A stretch of DNA of 64,000 bases from Cheiracanthium punctorium (Eukaryota > Arthropoda > Arachnida > Araneae > Cheiracanthiidae), in the NCBI GenBank assembly GCA_038373885.1, contig JAWZYV010017493.1, positions 248,001 to 312,000 on the forward strand, in the 5' to 3' direction. The notes under the pieces are model-generated. The model made no database searches. It was not told the origin of the DNA and saw only the letters and a program-made list of their open reading frames with translations. The position numbers were made by a program, and so were the translations under genes. Positions 45,601-58,500 of the stretch are shown here, piece after piece. Position 1 is the first letter of the stretch. Each line of letters starts with the position of its first letter.

Positions 45601-46643
45601 TGAAAGTTTAATCATCAAAAGAAGTTGGTTTTTAATTTCAAGCCACCACAAAATGTATGAATACAAGATCAATTACACCAGTGCTCAAAGACGCTAACAT
45701 AAATTTGTTTTATGCTTTAAAAAATTCCACTTAAAGTATATAAAATACAAATATTTTTTAAGAAAAAAGCTTTAGTAAAGAATGATTTAGCGCGTATTTG
45801 AGCTTTAAAAAAATCCCTTAAGTTTCTGACATTTTAGAGGCAACAGTTTAATGACGCAGGAACGGCTTGCTGTTTTTTATTTAAGAACTTAAAAGCATTT
45901 ATTTAGCACCATTTTTATATGAAAGCAAATGTAGCGTACTAACAGATATGGATTCAGAGGCTTAAAAAACAAATAATTAAAAAATAGTGCCTTGGTTTTC
46001 TATTATGACATTTATGTATTTAATCCTCCTTCTTTCAAGCAAACTGCGCAACAGAAAAAAAAAATGCTATTATATTTTCTTAATTTATGTTTTTCGTAGA
46101 CATGAGAGAAATTTGTTTTTAAAACTATTGAACCTAAATTTCAATGGCTAGGCAAAATGTTAGGTTATGTAACACATGAGTGATGTTCCTCTCTCATATT
46201 CGGTACTGGTGATTTTCATCTCAACATATTCAACATGCCGAATATAATGCCAGAAAAAAAAGAAAAAAAAAGTTATTAAGGTGAACAAAACCGCAAAGTA
46301 ATTCGCACATGCAATGATTTTATAGGCAATATCAGCAATTGGTCACACCACCTTTTCATTCGATAACGCTATTACATTCTGGGTCCATGGTAATCCAGAA
46401 TTTTTTCAGCACCGCGTTTAGCTCAAGGACGTGAAACTTGTCTTATTTTTCACCATATTTGAGACGTTTTAAAAATAGGAATGTTGTGAATAGGAAAGTG
46501 AAATTATATTTCTCTTTCATGTACAAGGGTCACGCCGTGCTTAAAGTAATGACATTCATGAACATCCTAAAAACAGAGCACATAATTTTTCAAAACTTCA
46601 ATGTAAAATAGATTTCTTTCAGAGTGGCATAATTTGGAGGAAA
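42644..46643. other. Intergenic, no gene seen
   Basis: Four kilobases of AT-rich DNA. The open frames at 43387-43617, 43765-43977, 44288-44503 and 44524-44715 have no domains and are low-complexity. A (CA)n run lies at about 44047-44060. Confidence 0.4.
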
Positions 46644-46651
46644 GAAAAAAC

Positions 46652-46880
46652 CCTGGAGGCAACTGGAGAGAGCAAAGTGGCTAAAAAAGTGTGCCGAGAA
46701 TGCTGCGGATGTGACCAAAACGCATGCGCATGATGCATTGTGTTTCGGCCACATGCGTACTGCGCGTGCGTATTACGCATTTGATGTGACCTTATGTGTG
46801 ATGCTGCGCGCAGGAACACATTTCGTCTTCACTCCGGTGAATTACGAAAAGATGGGCTGCTCTCTCCAGTTGTCTTCATG
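46652..46880. mobile_element. CpG-rich MITE (229 bp) with a perfect 8-bp duplication
   Basis: Flanked on both sides by GAAAAAAC (46644-46651 and 46881-46888). Inverted ends CCTGGAGGCAACTGGAGAGA and CATGAAGACAACTGGAGAGA (the latter reverse-complemented) continue through GCA. The centre is strikingly CpG-rich for this window (ACGCATGCGCATG, TACTGCGCGTGCGTATTACG). The 8-bp duplication would fit hAT or P-type transposases; the termini do not match classic hAT ends. It has no coding capacity. Confidence 0.75.
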
Positions 46881-47175
46881 GAAAAAACCTCCCTAACCTT
46901 TTACAGAATTAAATAGACTCACGGCCATTAAATTATCCAGGGATTTACCAGCCCAATAGTTAACTGTTAAAATGTATTTATAAATTTACATTTTAGGCTA
47001 TGCCATGATGCTCGTCTTAGACGATGCACAATTTTTGAAGTTCATCTGATCAGCCGTAAAGTACTTTCATCTCATCATAAAACTTTCAATCACTTTTCTT
47101 GTGTTCTATGATTTTTTTTACAAAACTCAAGCCTTTTCTTTTACATAGTAGCTGTTATTATGTGTTTCTTTGCAG

Positions 47176-50100
47176 TATGGCGACGTCGAAGTTTTACATT
47201 ACCTGAAAGTGGTGACGAATAGCTCGGGTAAACATTTTTTTTTTTTTTTTTTTTTGTATTTCACCATCTTGATCTTTCAATTACACAGCACTTAGCGACA
47301 GATAAGACAGCACTTCATGACTTAGAATCATCCGGAAATTCACTGGATGTTGTCCTCCCTCAGTGTAATGAAACTCAAGTTGTAGTTTCTAAAACTTTTC
47401 TAAATCTGGGCGATATCTTTTTTTTACAAACATTACTACCTTTTTATGTTGGATTTGTGCATGCACTTTAGAAGGTAACTTAAATTAATTGGCATCTTCT
47501 TCGGTCTGTCACTCTGTTGCTACGAATTTTCGGAGTGATATGCTCTTGTTTTGTTTAATTTGGTATAAAATTATTTTGTGGTCTTATTCTATATGGATCA
47601 AATAATAAAACTTTGCAATTTGTTTCATGCATCGGTTAAAAGAACGGAAGGCGGGGACTTTTAAAAATCCCATTGGTTAAAATTGGGTTTTGTGGTACAT
47701 TTTACCAAAACGTGGACAAGCTCGGAGACATTTGGTTGGTGACTGATTTGATGATTCTATTAATGAATTCTAAATTCGATTTATTAATGAGACCTGCAAT
47801 GTTTGCTTTCCCACATTAGTTTAACCAAACTGCATTACTATTACCCAGTTAAATGACCGGAGACGTCTCGAAAGTACTACTCAACGAAAGACATGGAATG
47901 TTCGCTAAGTATGTGCGGAAGGTAAAAATAAGACGGATCCAAATATTGACGGATCCGTCCGATATGACTGGACGGATATGAATATTGACGGATCCCATTT
48001 AGTTAGTTTTGAACCCCCACTGAGGAGTTCGCTTGTGCTGAGAGTCATAGAGCTCTGCCTCGATGATTTGTGCTTTCAAAAGCTTTGTTTTTCTGCTTGT
48101 TTTGAGAAGCCGTATTTTGAAATTTGTTTGTGAATTTTTTATTGTTGAGGAGTATTTAATAATTCTGCTAGAGAATTTCCGCTGGGTTTTTAGCCTGTGC
48201 AAGATTTTATTGTATGCGGATTACTGTAGACGAGGACATGTATGTGATCCGCTAACTATTGTAAATCCACATCCTGTCTGTGAATTCTTCCTAACTGTAC
48301 ATTGATGATTTATCACGATGTTTTTCGAACTGATAAAATTTGTATTTTGACCTGAAAATTCGTTTAAATATTGGAACTTACCATACACGTCGTATTTTCA
48401 AACGTACAAATCCGACAATTTTGCAAAGTTACTGAATCATTACTGTTACGCCACTGTTGGCGAGGATGATATTTTTGTCTCGGAAGAGTTCACATGAACT
48501 GGGATGGGCCCACTGGCAAGTGTTCCCTCGCCCCTCACAAATAAACGTTACCAGGATATCCTAGACAACAATCTGCCCCGTATGTTCGTTTTCATTAGCC
48601 CACAACAGAAATTGTGTTGCAATTGAGAGAGATGTTCGAGGCTCTTACCACCTTCTATGTAATCTTAGTGAATTCCGGGAGGTTGTTCAGGAGTTATCGA
48701 TACGTATGGCTTCCCATAGCTTCCAGTGTCTTGTCGAGTCCATGCTAAGACTAATCGCAGCCGTCACCAAGGTAAAAGCTGGTGCGTCTCTCGTATGTAG
48801 AAAAACATACTAGACAGGTATCTCTAATTCCATTGCTCTCCACGGTAAGCACAATTTATGGCCACTCTTCAAAGGCTATGTCGTGTTTTATGTATATAGA
48901 ACCAGGAGAAAATAATTACTTTGGTTTCATGATACTTACTTTTTGATTTAATTTTAGTGTATATTACCAGAAATCTCACAATGATCAAACTAAATTATAA
49001 GTTATTAAAAATAAAAAATTTCCACATTAGAGAATATAGAAAATTTTTTATTCTAAATAACTTAGTTACAATGAAATGGTGATATTAGATCACTCCTCTG
49101 TCCGCTTTATTTGATTTTTTTTAATTAGAGTTTCAAAAAAAAAATTTTTTTAACAAGTTTTCATCGGTAAGTTTTCAAGAATTTTTCATTTAATATAACA
49201 TAAAAACATTTTTTTTTTCCAGAGTGTGGATTGTCTCAAGCTCATTCCACAGCATTTTTCATGCTGGTTGGAATTTCATCGTTGGATTCAAAGATCTTGT
49301 CATTTAGCTCGCGCTTCATGTCCAAGAGCTCGCGATAATCGGATGGCACCAGGCCTAGGCTGTACGACGGGTGATCGAACTGGGGCCCTAGCACGATCTT
49401 CTCGGAAACCTTTCCGAAGCGGAAAAACAACCCTTTTCTCACTCATGACGTCACATTCCGAAAGGGCGTCAATTTGGTCTACCACGATGCTCTCGGGAAC
49501 GTTCCGATATCGAAAATCCTGTCGGAAATTCCACTTTTTTTTTCCCGGCAAGGTAAACGCGAGTGAGAAGCTCTTTCCGCTTCGGATACAAGTCAGCGTG
49601 CATGGTTATTTGTTCTGATGGTAGTTGTTTACATCAAAATAATGGCTCAGTTTTAATTGTAGCAACTGTTGCACAACAATAAGATGCTAGAAGGGTTCAT
49701 AGGAATCGAAATTCGATTCCTAGGTGTAAATCCCTTGAATTAAGCGACGACGAATTTATCAACAATTTTCGGTTGAATAAATCATTAAAAGTGATTCAAG
49801 AATTCCAACTGATTCAAGAGTTTAAAAAATATTTAGAGCCTAGAACAATTAGAATATAATAATGCTAATTTTTAATGATATTTAAAATTTATAAAATAAC
49901 AGTCTGCTTACCTTTTGGCAAGCTTTCACATTTTTAATAAAACCTCCACTGCTGTTTAATTTTTGTGCTAGAGATTTCAAATCCTCATTTCGTTTGCTGC
50001 GCTCTATAAAAACTGGAAAAGTTGTTTTCATTTAAGTAATGATTTTCTTCTATTGCTTGGACGATAATTTCAATCTGATTTGTTTTTACTCGAATATTAC

Positions 50101-52501
50101 CGTTTTTATTTTATAAGGAGGAAAACGCGGATTTCAATGAACTTTGGCATAATGGTCATAATGGAAATGTGAATATACTGAGTGTAAAATAAAGTTTATA
50201 AAAGGTATTGAAAAACTGTCAGCACTTCATCAGAGGGTCGTTAAATCGGAAGGGTCGTAAAATTGTGAGTTGACTGTATATTTATTTATATATTTTTAGA
50301 ATTTTATTTCTGCTATTCAAAGAATATATTTTTACAATTGATGATGCTTAAAAAATTAATACTCTTGCTGTTGCATCACGAACGGGTGACAATTAGGGAA
50401 AAAATAGTCTGTCTGACAAAAATTAATGTACCTTAAAGAAATATTGAGTTTTGTGGGTGTTAAAAATGATTTATTTTGAAAGTGTAACATTCTGATGAAT
50501 TAATTACGAAGATTCGCGTATTTAAAAAAAAAATGTGCAGGAAAATATTGCGCAGCACGGGGTTCGATCACATAACGCCCTAATAATAGTCCCGCGTCTT
50601 ACCGATTCAGCCACCGAAGCGCAACTAACGTTGCACGCAACTTACAATTAAAGTTTTGGTAAAGCGGTTCGAAAATCGATATTAATTTTTTTTGACTGTA
50701 TTTGAGTACTGCGCATTAGTATCTTACACGTTGTATATTCACATGGTATAACACAGCCAGAGATCGACTAACAAAATAAGACAAGACGTGGTACCTATTT
50801 AAGTACTATGTCATAAACTTAAACTACGTGCTCGAATGCGGCAAAGAGTGCCTTGTTTTGATTGGTTGATAGCGTCCCCTTCCGATACTCTCGGAAGAGG
50901 CATAAAAATTCTCACTTCCATTAGTCGAAACCATGGTGGTAGAGTCAAAATGAGGGTATCGGATATTTATCCGAAGATTTTCAGTATCCGTGAGTGAGAA
51001 CTATCCGTGACGGATGCTTTCCGATAAGATCGTTCTAGAGCTCCTGATCCCAAAGGCACTGTCGAATCATCTTTTGAGTGTCACCAGCAGTATAAGGACG
51101 AGCATTGTCATGGAGCAACACAATTCCTTTACTGAGTATTCCTCTACGTTTGTTTTGAATGCTCGCCGTAGTCGTGGTTATCGTCATCGGCGAGAGGTCT
51201 CTATGAGGAAGGTATGGAAAAGCAGGTAACCCGCTACGGCAAGTGTTTCAACATTGGTGGAAACTATTTAGAAGAAAAGTTTAGGGCATGCTCTTTCATT
51301 AAAAAATAAAATTGGCTTGAAAAAAAAATGTTTCACTAATTTTTTTTTTTTTTTTTTTTTTTTTTTCAAAACGGAACTTACTTTCCGAATACGTCTCGTG
51401 AATCATACCACAAACGTACCGATGATAAAACATTTTTAAACAAAATAACCTTTTTGTGCCAAATTTGATGATGTATTGTCAAATTTAGCGATATTTTAGA
51501 GATACGAGACAGACGTACAGACAAGCAAACCGAAATCCTAACATTTTTCAACCTTGTTGGAAAGTGCTAAAAACAAAGTTTTATTTTTCACCAGTTTTAA
51601 AAATTTACAACTTTCCCTTTAGAGTGTAACGTGATTTTTTTGAGTTATTATTCTAGAGCAGGGTCTCCAAATTACTGCCCAGGGCCATATGCGGTCCGTA
51701 TACACCTTTTTATCTATGGTAAAAATTACGGAAATTTACGTGTATCCTGCCAAGATCAGCCGCCGCTTATGTGGACTATACGCTTTTATCAAATTAAAAT
51801 TGAAACGCCGTATAGAGCGTTATATTTAGCTACTGATCTGTCGATCAGATGATATAACGAACTTGACTATCATAAAAAAAACGTGTCTGATAATAATCTG
51901 AGGCCACTGTTGATGTTAGGGTCATCAAATCTAACGTCAGAAATATCTGCTATTTCGGCATCCAGAATACAATTTCACCATTTCCAATGATACAGGTGTT
52001 CAAGTGTAATGTATCAATCTGTTAATATGTTATAACTGAAAATTGTTTTTTTTTTACTTGGATCTCGAGTATGTAGCGGGCTTCTAAACTGCTGTCTGAT
52101 TGCTAATACGACCCTGTTGTTGAAAAGTTTGGAGACCCCCTATTCTACAGAAGAAGATATTAATAAAAACTGCGAGAATTATACAAGAGCCAATAAAGAG
52201 CATTTCTTTTCCATATTTCATTTAAAACAAGAGAAAAAATTTACTGTGTAGCCCCTGGTCGCCTGGATTGAAGAAAAATAGATTGTTTTAATAAGATATG
52301 TGTATTAATGAAGTAAACTATAATCCATATTTTGAAATATTCTGCAATATACGCACTGAAATTCCATTCAAATTTTGTTTTTACCAATTTTTGTAGCTAT
52401 AAGGCTATGTCCAGTATTAATATTGTAATGATATTCAAAATATAAGTAATAATATTCAAAAAGTGTGTTCATATTTTTGACATCAAGAAATTTAACGACA
52501 A

Positions 52502-52534
<33 letters not shown>

Positions 52535-55500
52535 ATTCCATAACCCAAAAATCACGAAATATTTTCTTGATCTTCACAAAACTCAGAAAACTAAACTCAA
52601 AGTAGCATTGTATTTACTGCATTGTACTACTAAATAGCAAAGAAATTTCGTTCCGTCAAGAAAACAGTCCAGTAGACACTGCTAAAGTCTCATCTTAGCG
52701 AAAGAATCTCCATTCTAAGGGTCATGAATAATGCAAAGTATTTCAAACTAGACTAGGAGAAAACATTCGAAATTCTGAATGAACTGATACGGAAAATCTC
52801 GCAAGGAAAAACTCTGTGTTAAAGGAATGTGGAAGTGAGATCCTGCAACTGCGATCAACATACATAAAGTTTTAACCATGGAATTTAGATACAAGAATTT
52901 TATAACTTCCTAATATAAAGATAGACGTATGTTCAGTTTGTGAAAGCGATTTAAGAGACTGGGAAGTAAAATACGCTTAAAAATATTATGATTTTTTAAA
53001 AAGAATATGGTATTTTTAAATTAAGTTTATTTTCATAGTCAAACTCTATAAAACTCTGTGGACTTATTTTCTGTTTAGATGTACTTAGTTGCCTTGAATC
53101 TTTTAATGTCAACCTCGGAGACTTTATAGAGTGTCTCCTCACAATTCAGAAAATTAGTAGTAAAGGTGACATTGCTTTCTACACAACTTTCTTACTCCGA
53201 ACTATCAGAAATCAAAGATATTTAACATGCATCTTCACTATGACCATTAAATAATTTTACATATTTCTAGTCATCTGCCAATAAAATTAATGGAATGAAA
53301 CAATACTTTTATGTAAAAACTATCGGAAACATGGGGATATTCTTTACTTAAGCAAATGATAGTAAGCGAAACCACCGAAATGGAAGATTTCGTTGCAACA
53401 GTAAGATACCCAACAGTATTTTTTCCAAATCAAGATGAATTGTGCAATTTAATATTCTTTTTTCTTAGTACATACGTAATTCTGGAGCTATTGGAAAGGA
53501 ATAAAGACAATGCTCATAAATATACAAAAAAATGGAAGGGAAATGGTCTGTCTTTTCCTACTTCTGCCGTTTTAAATCCCAGCAATGCGTATTCCTCTCG
53601 ATTTTTTTATCCTAGATCTCAGTGTTACAACTGGTATTAGATTTTCACACAAGTTATGAGATCTTCTGAATTCTCTAAGAGCTAGTAGAAATGAATACGA
53701 GAGAAACCGAGACGAAGGTTACAGCTTTTATGCGAGACAGAGTACTTACCATTTACATGTAGGGATTTTGAGAAATGCAAAAGGCGCAATTTTTATCTCG
53801 CGTCCATCTTTGCACCTCAGCATTGCACCCGAGAGTATAAAAACTACCCATGTCTTTTTAAAACTTAATCAACAATCAAAGAACTGTTGACCAGGACGCG
53901 AACTTTTCCTTTCTTAAAAAGGGAATGAGTGCACTGCTGTTACGTCAGTAGCTTGAAATTTGCAAAATCTACAATGATTGTGCAAATTTTGTAATATTTT
54001 CATGACAACAGCATTGAAATATCTTTATCGCCGACTGTATGTAACTATTTCTGTAAATCATTTACTCATGTTTGAACTGTGTGTTTATGATACTTGGTTT
54101 ATTCTATTCATCAGTTCAAGCTACAGATGCCTCCAAACAGGAAAGGTTATTTTTCGTCCAACCTGTCTGTGGTGTTCAACAAGTTTCTCAAAACTGTGGG
54201 ATTGATTTCAAGCTATTGTCGGAAACGGTGTCTGGTCGGTGAGTTTCTGGTACGTTAGCAATGCTTTCGTACTCACGATTAGGACTGCAGCAAACACCAT
54301 TCAAAATCTCAGTTTTTGGAGTATATTTGCCGTGAAAACTTATTTATAGATATAAGATAGATAAAGATATAAACTTATTTAAAGAATAAAAGCGAAAGAT
54401 TTAGATGAAAATAGTGCTCATATCCTCTAAGTGAGAAAAGTTATTTTCAAAGTATTACTGAATTACTTTAAAGGACTAAAATCCTGAGGTTTAACTTTTA
54501 TATTCTGAAAAAAAAAATTATTTTTGAATGGGTGATGTTCTTCAAAATCAAAATAATTCTTATGTTCTGTAAAATATTTTTTAAACTTAATGATCATTTA
54601 GTATATAAACTTACACAGTTTCAACCAGAGCAGAATGGTCTAATGGTAATAATTGGAGATAAACAAACACATCAAACTTCTGATTTATAAATTATACGTA
54701 ACATACCACATAAATATTATCTCTTAATTATACGAAATTACACGTTAAAAATTCTATAATCTGTAAACAATTATAATAAATCTGTTAGAAAACTAAGTAA
54801 TTTTAAATCTTTCAAATTCTCACAACGTATTTCTTTTTAAGATATGACTAGCTCTACCTATGCTTGTTCAAAAACATCTTATTTACCTCGCGTTTTGTAC
54901 AGAAGTAACGTGCTTACACGATGCAGAATCATACAGAAATAAATTTTTCATGTCTAAACAAAGAAATGTATTATCTCAAACAAAATAAGAAATAGTATTT
55001 TTCTTCAAACGACATATACTCCAGAGACTTCTTTTATTTTATTTTTCGATATTTTTAATACAGAAACGGAAATCCGTTGTTTCGAATATGAAATTGTTTT
55101 TATAAAGTGAATGGTTTGAGTCCTCAGACTGCAACTTAAATTTCGTTAAATTTCTTGAAATGCAAATAAAATTTTTATTCAGATAAGTGGCTTCAAAACT
55201 CCATGCATAATTCAAAGAATGGAAATTTGTGGAAGAGTCACAGCGAATGCATGTGACGCGTTATATTATAAACTAGAAAGAAATTCTAAACATTTCTCGC
55301 TGAATAATTTAAACATATGGTAATTCTCTTTCGTGCTTTATATTTACTTCAAGTAAATAAATAAATTTCAAAAAGCATCTATAAAATATTTTACACAAAG
55401 AATTTTGATAGTTGTCCAAATATTATCCAATTTTAAACTATCATATATTCATTAGAAATAGAAACAGAAAATTTCAGTACACCTTAGGCTGAGAATTCCT

Positions 55501-58500
55501 ATCTGAAAAATTCAATAAAGATTAAAAATAGGATTTGTCTAGTGTTTCTTGAGAAAGGTAAATCCTCCCTCCCCAACATCATTACTCTACACTGCTATGT
55601 CCTCTTGAAAATATTACTTCTTTATCTGTTCACTCTAATGTTTCAAATTTTTCTTCATAATTTTTACTTTTAAAATATAATTTGAATTCAGCTACAATAT
55701 TAAATTATGATTCATAGTAAATGATTTGACCAGTGTTTCACAAAATGAAAAAGAAGAAAAAAAAATACACTCTAAAATTTCATTCAAGTACAATCTTCAG
55801 ATAATTTTTTAGTTTGTATGATATTTTCTGTTGCTGACTTTTTAATATGTTTGAATTTTCTTAATGGACCAATAGCAAAGTCTAGATGATTAGTGTCAGT
55901 CTATGAACCAGTTGTTAAAAATTCTTATTAGTTGCAAGATCCCTCAACAAAAAACTTCCATTAAAAGATAACATTAATCCAAAACTTGTTTACATAACAT
56001 ACATAAAAAGCCACAGTTAAACATTAGGAAACGATGGTTTCTCATTGTACAGAAGATCCACTCTTCTTCAGTTTCAAAATAGCTCCACCATCCTGCAAAA
56101 CAATCCATTCCATCCACATCCATCTATCCCAGAGGTCAGTGGAGATACAGGAGCATTGGATGATTTCTAGTGCTGCATTGCATCCTTGTGCCTATTAATT
56201 GTTTTGAGATATGAATACTTTCGAAATACACTCCTGTTTCTAAAAGATGCAACAGCATGAAATAATGACGAGACTGAGCTGAAATTTTCAGGAAATGCAG
56301 ATTATACTGTGTAAAGCGAATGATTAAAATATCCAAGACCCCTACATATGCGAGGGCTGAGTAGCGCCCTCTGTACTGCTGCTGAAACCGTATAAATAAA
56401 GAGCTGTAGTGGCATGTTTAAAATAGTCTGTGTTTATCCGTTTGTAGTAAATATGAAGTGAGACGCAACCATGCCTCGTCGAAGGCAAGGGGCGAAATTC
56501 GAACGACTTATGGAGTATGAACGGGGAAGAATCATCGGCTTTCATGAAAGAGGATTTTCCTATCACCCAACAGCAGCTCGTGTGCAGCGTAACAACAACA
56601 CAGTGATGCGAGTTTGGAAGCAGTGGTCAGACGAGAACTGGACAACTCGAAAATACGGGAGTGGACACCGAAAAATGACGTCAATGTGTGATGATAGACA
56701 CTTGGACCGCATGACGGCGATGGAGAAAAAGAGCTTCATCTAGGCAGTACGTAGCACATTGGTCCACTGCTACAGGTGTATCACTGTCAGGTTCATCAAT
56801 TCGTCGACGTCTCCTGCGGCGTAGATTGCGTGTACGAACTTCCTTGTACAGGATCCCCCTCAAGCGAAACCATCGACGCTTGCGGCTGCAATGGGCTCAT
56901 GAACATAGAGACTGGCGTGCAGATTTGCAATAAGTGGTGTTTTCTCACGAATACCGCTTTAATTTGTGGCACCATGATGGCGCATTCATGTTAGATGCTT
57001 TGCTGCTGAACGCTATCTTCCGGAGTGTATTATCGAACGTCATAGCGGACGAACACTCGGAGTTATGGTCTGGGGTGTGATTTCGTAACATGGACGATCT
57101 CAGCTGCTACGAATTGTGAGTAATCTGAACAGCGATAGGTACATCAGAGATTTCTCTGGAGTCCGAAGTCGTTCCTTTCCAAGAAATTTGCAAGACTTCT
57201 TTTCAGCAGAAAGCATACCGCTTCCTTTGTGGCTTGCTTATTCGCCGGATATGTCATCTATTGAATTTGTGTGGTATTCCACTGGTTCAGGCATCTCGCT
57301 CGTGATCCTCGTCCTACAGCTTCAACAGATGAACTTTGGGTACGACTACAAGAAATATGGAATGCTCTTCCCCAAGAATGCATTCAAAATCTGTTTGACT
57401 CTATGCCATGTCGTATGCATGCAGTGTATTGCAGTGGCCACACCAAATACTAATTTCGGACACGTGATATTCCTTTTTTTTTTGTTTTGAAAATTCAATT
57501 ATTTATTTGTAAGTACAAGTCTTTTGTGAATTAAATTTCATTATTTCATTGGATTCTGAGGATTCCTTTATGGTGTTGCATCTTCCGATAACGAGTGTTT
57601 AAAAAAAAATGCCTGCTTCCTCCCGTCCGAAGAACGGAGACTTCAGCTAATTCTTTATACAGTGGCGTAGGAAAGGGGGTTATTGAATTGCTACGATCCT
57701 GTCAATGCTTATTTGCAATATTTTTAACCAGCTTAAAAAAAGGGAGGATAATCTACATTCGACATTTTTTTCCCACTTAAACTATATCCATCGATTTATC
57801 GGGACGGCTCAATCGATTTGAATTATTTAGCCTGTATTCTATTCTGGTAGATTTCTAGGTGGTCTCTAGGTGGTCTGGTGGTCATATATTTTCTATGACG
57901 AGAAACATGCCGTTGTTTAGAAAATCGAAAAAAAGTACTGTTGTTCATAAGATCGTCATTGATAAATGCTTCTCACAGATTTTAAATTTTCGGTGTCATC
58001 AGTGTTTTTTGTGGAAGCTAGTTGAATAAAAAAATGCTTACTTTTGTACTTTGCTAGTTGAATAAAAAACTTTTTGCCAATATTTTCCATGATCCTAATG
58101 GGTTGTTCAGAAGGAAAAAGACAGTTTTAAAAGTTTTACGGTAACGTGATCCAAAGAAACGTGGACATATTTCAAGAACAGGACGATTTATTAGACATTC
58201 ACTAACAACACAATTAATAAAACAGTGATTACTATGCATACTTGGTTAAAATAATAATAATCATGTATGGAACTTTAATCCACACAACAAACTACACTAC
58301 GCATTCGCATTCTCTCCAACGCCATCTCTGAGCCGTTCTCGAATCTAAAAAAAGAAAACACACAGTTCCAGGCGTATGACGGCCGCCACACGGAAAAGAG
58401 TCTGGTCGTTACAAAGGGCTTAAAACATTTTTTTAAATGTCTGTTCTGTTTTAACCGATATAAATATTGAGAATTTAACTGACATATCTCAAAGTCACAA

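Noticed and set aside
49398..49442. FFRFGK in the minus-strand frame, like an amidated RF-peptide with cleavage site
   Set aside because: It is encoded inside the TIR of the inserted transposon, with no signal peptide or repeated peptide units.
49300..49551. 83-codon minus-strand frame overlapping the mariner fragment, and a + strand frame at 49226-49618
   Set aside because: Both run across the border between mariner and the inserted TIR element at 49382/49383. They are composites of two unrelated sequences and not genes.
53356..53640. 94-codon + strand frame
   Set aside because: No domain or splice support and not compatible with the candidate exon chain around it.
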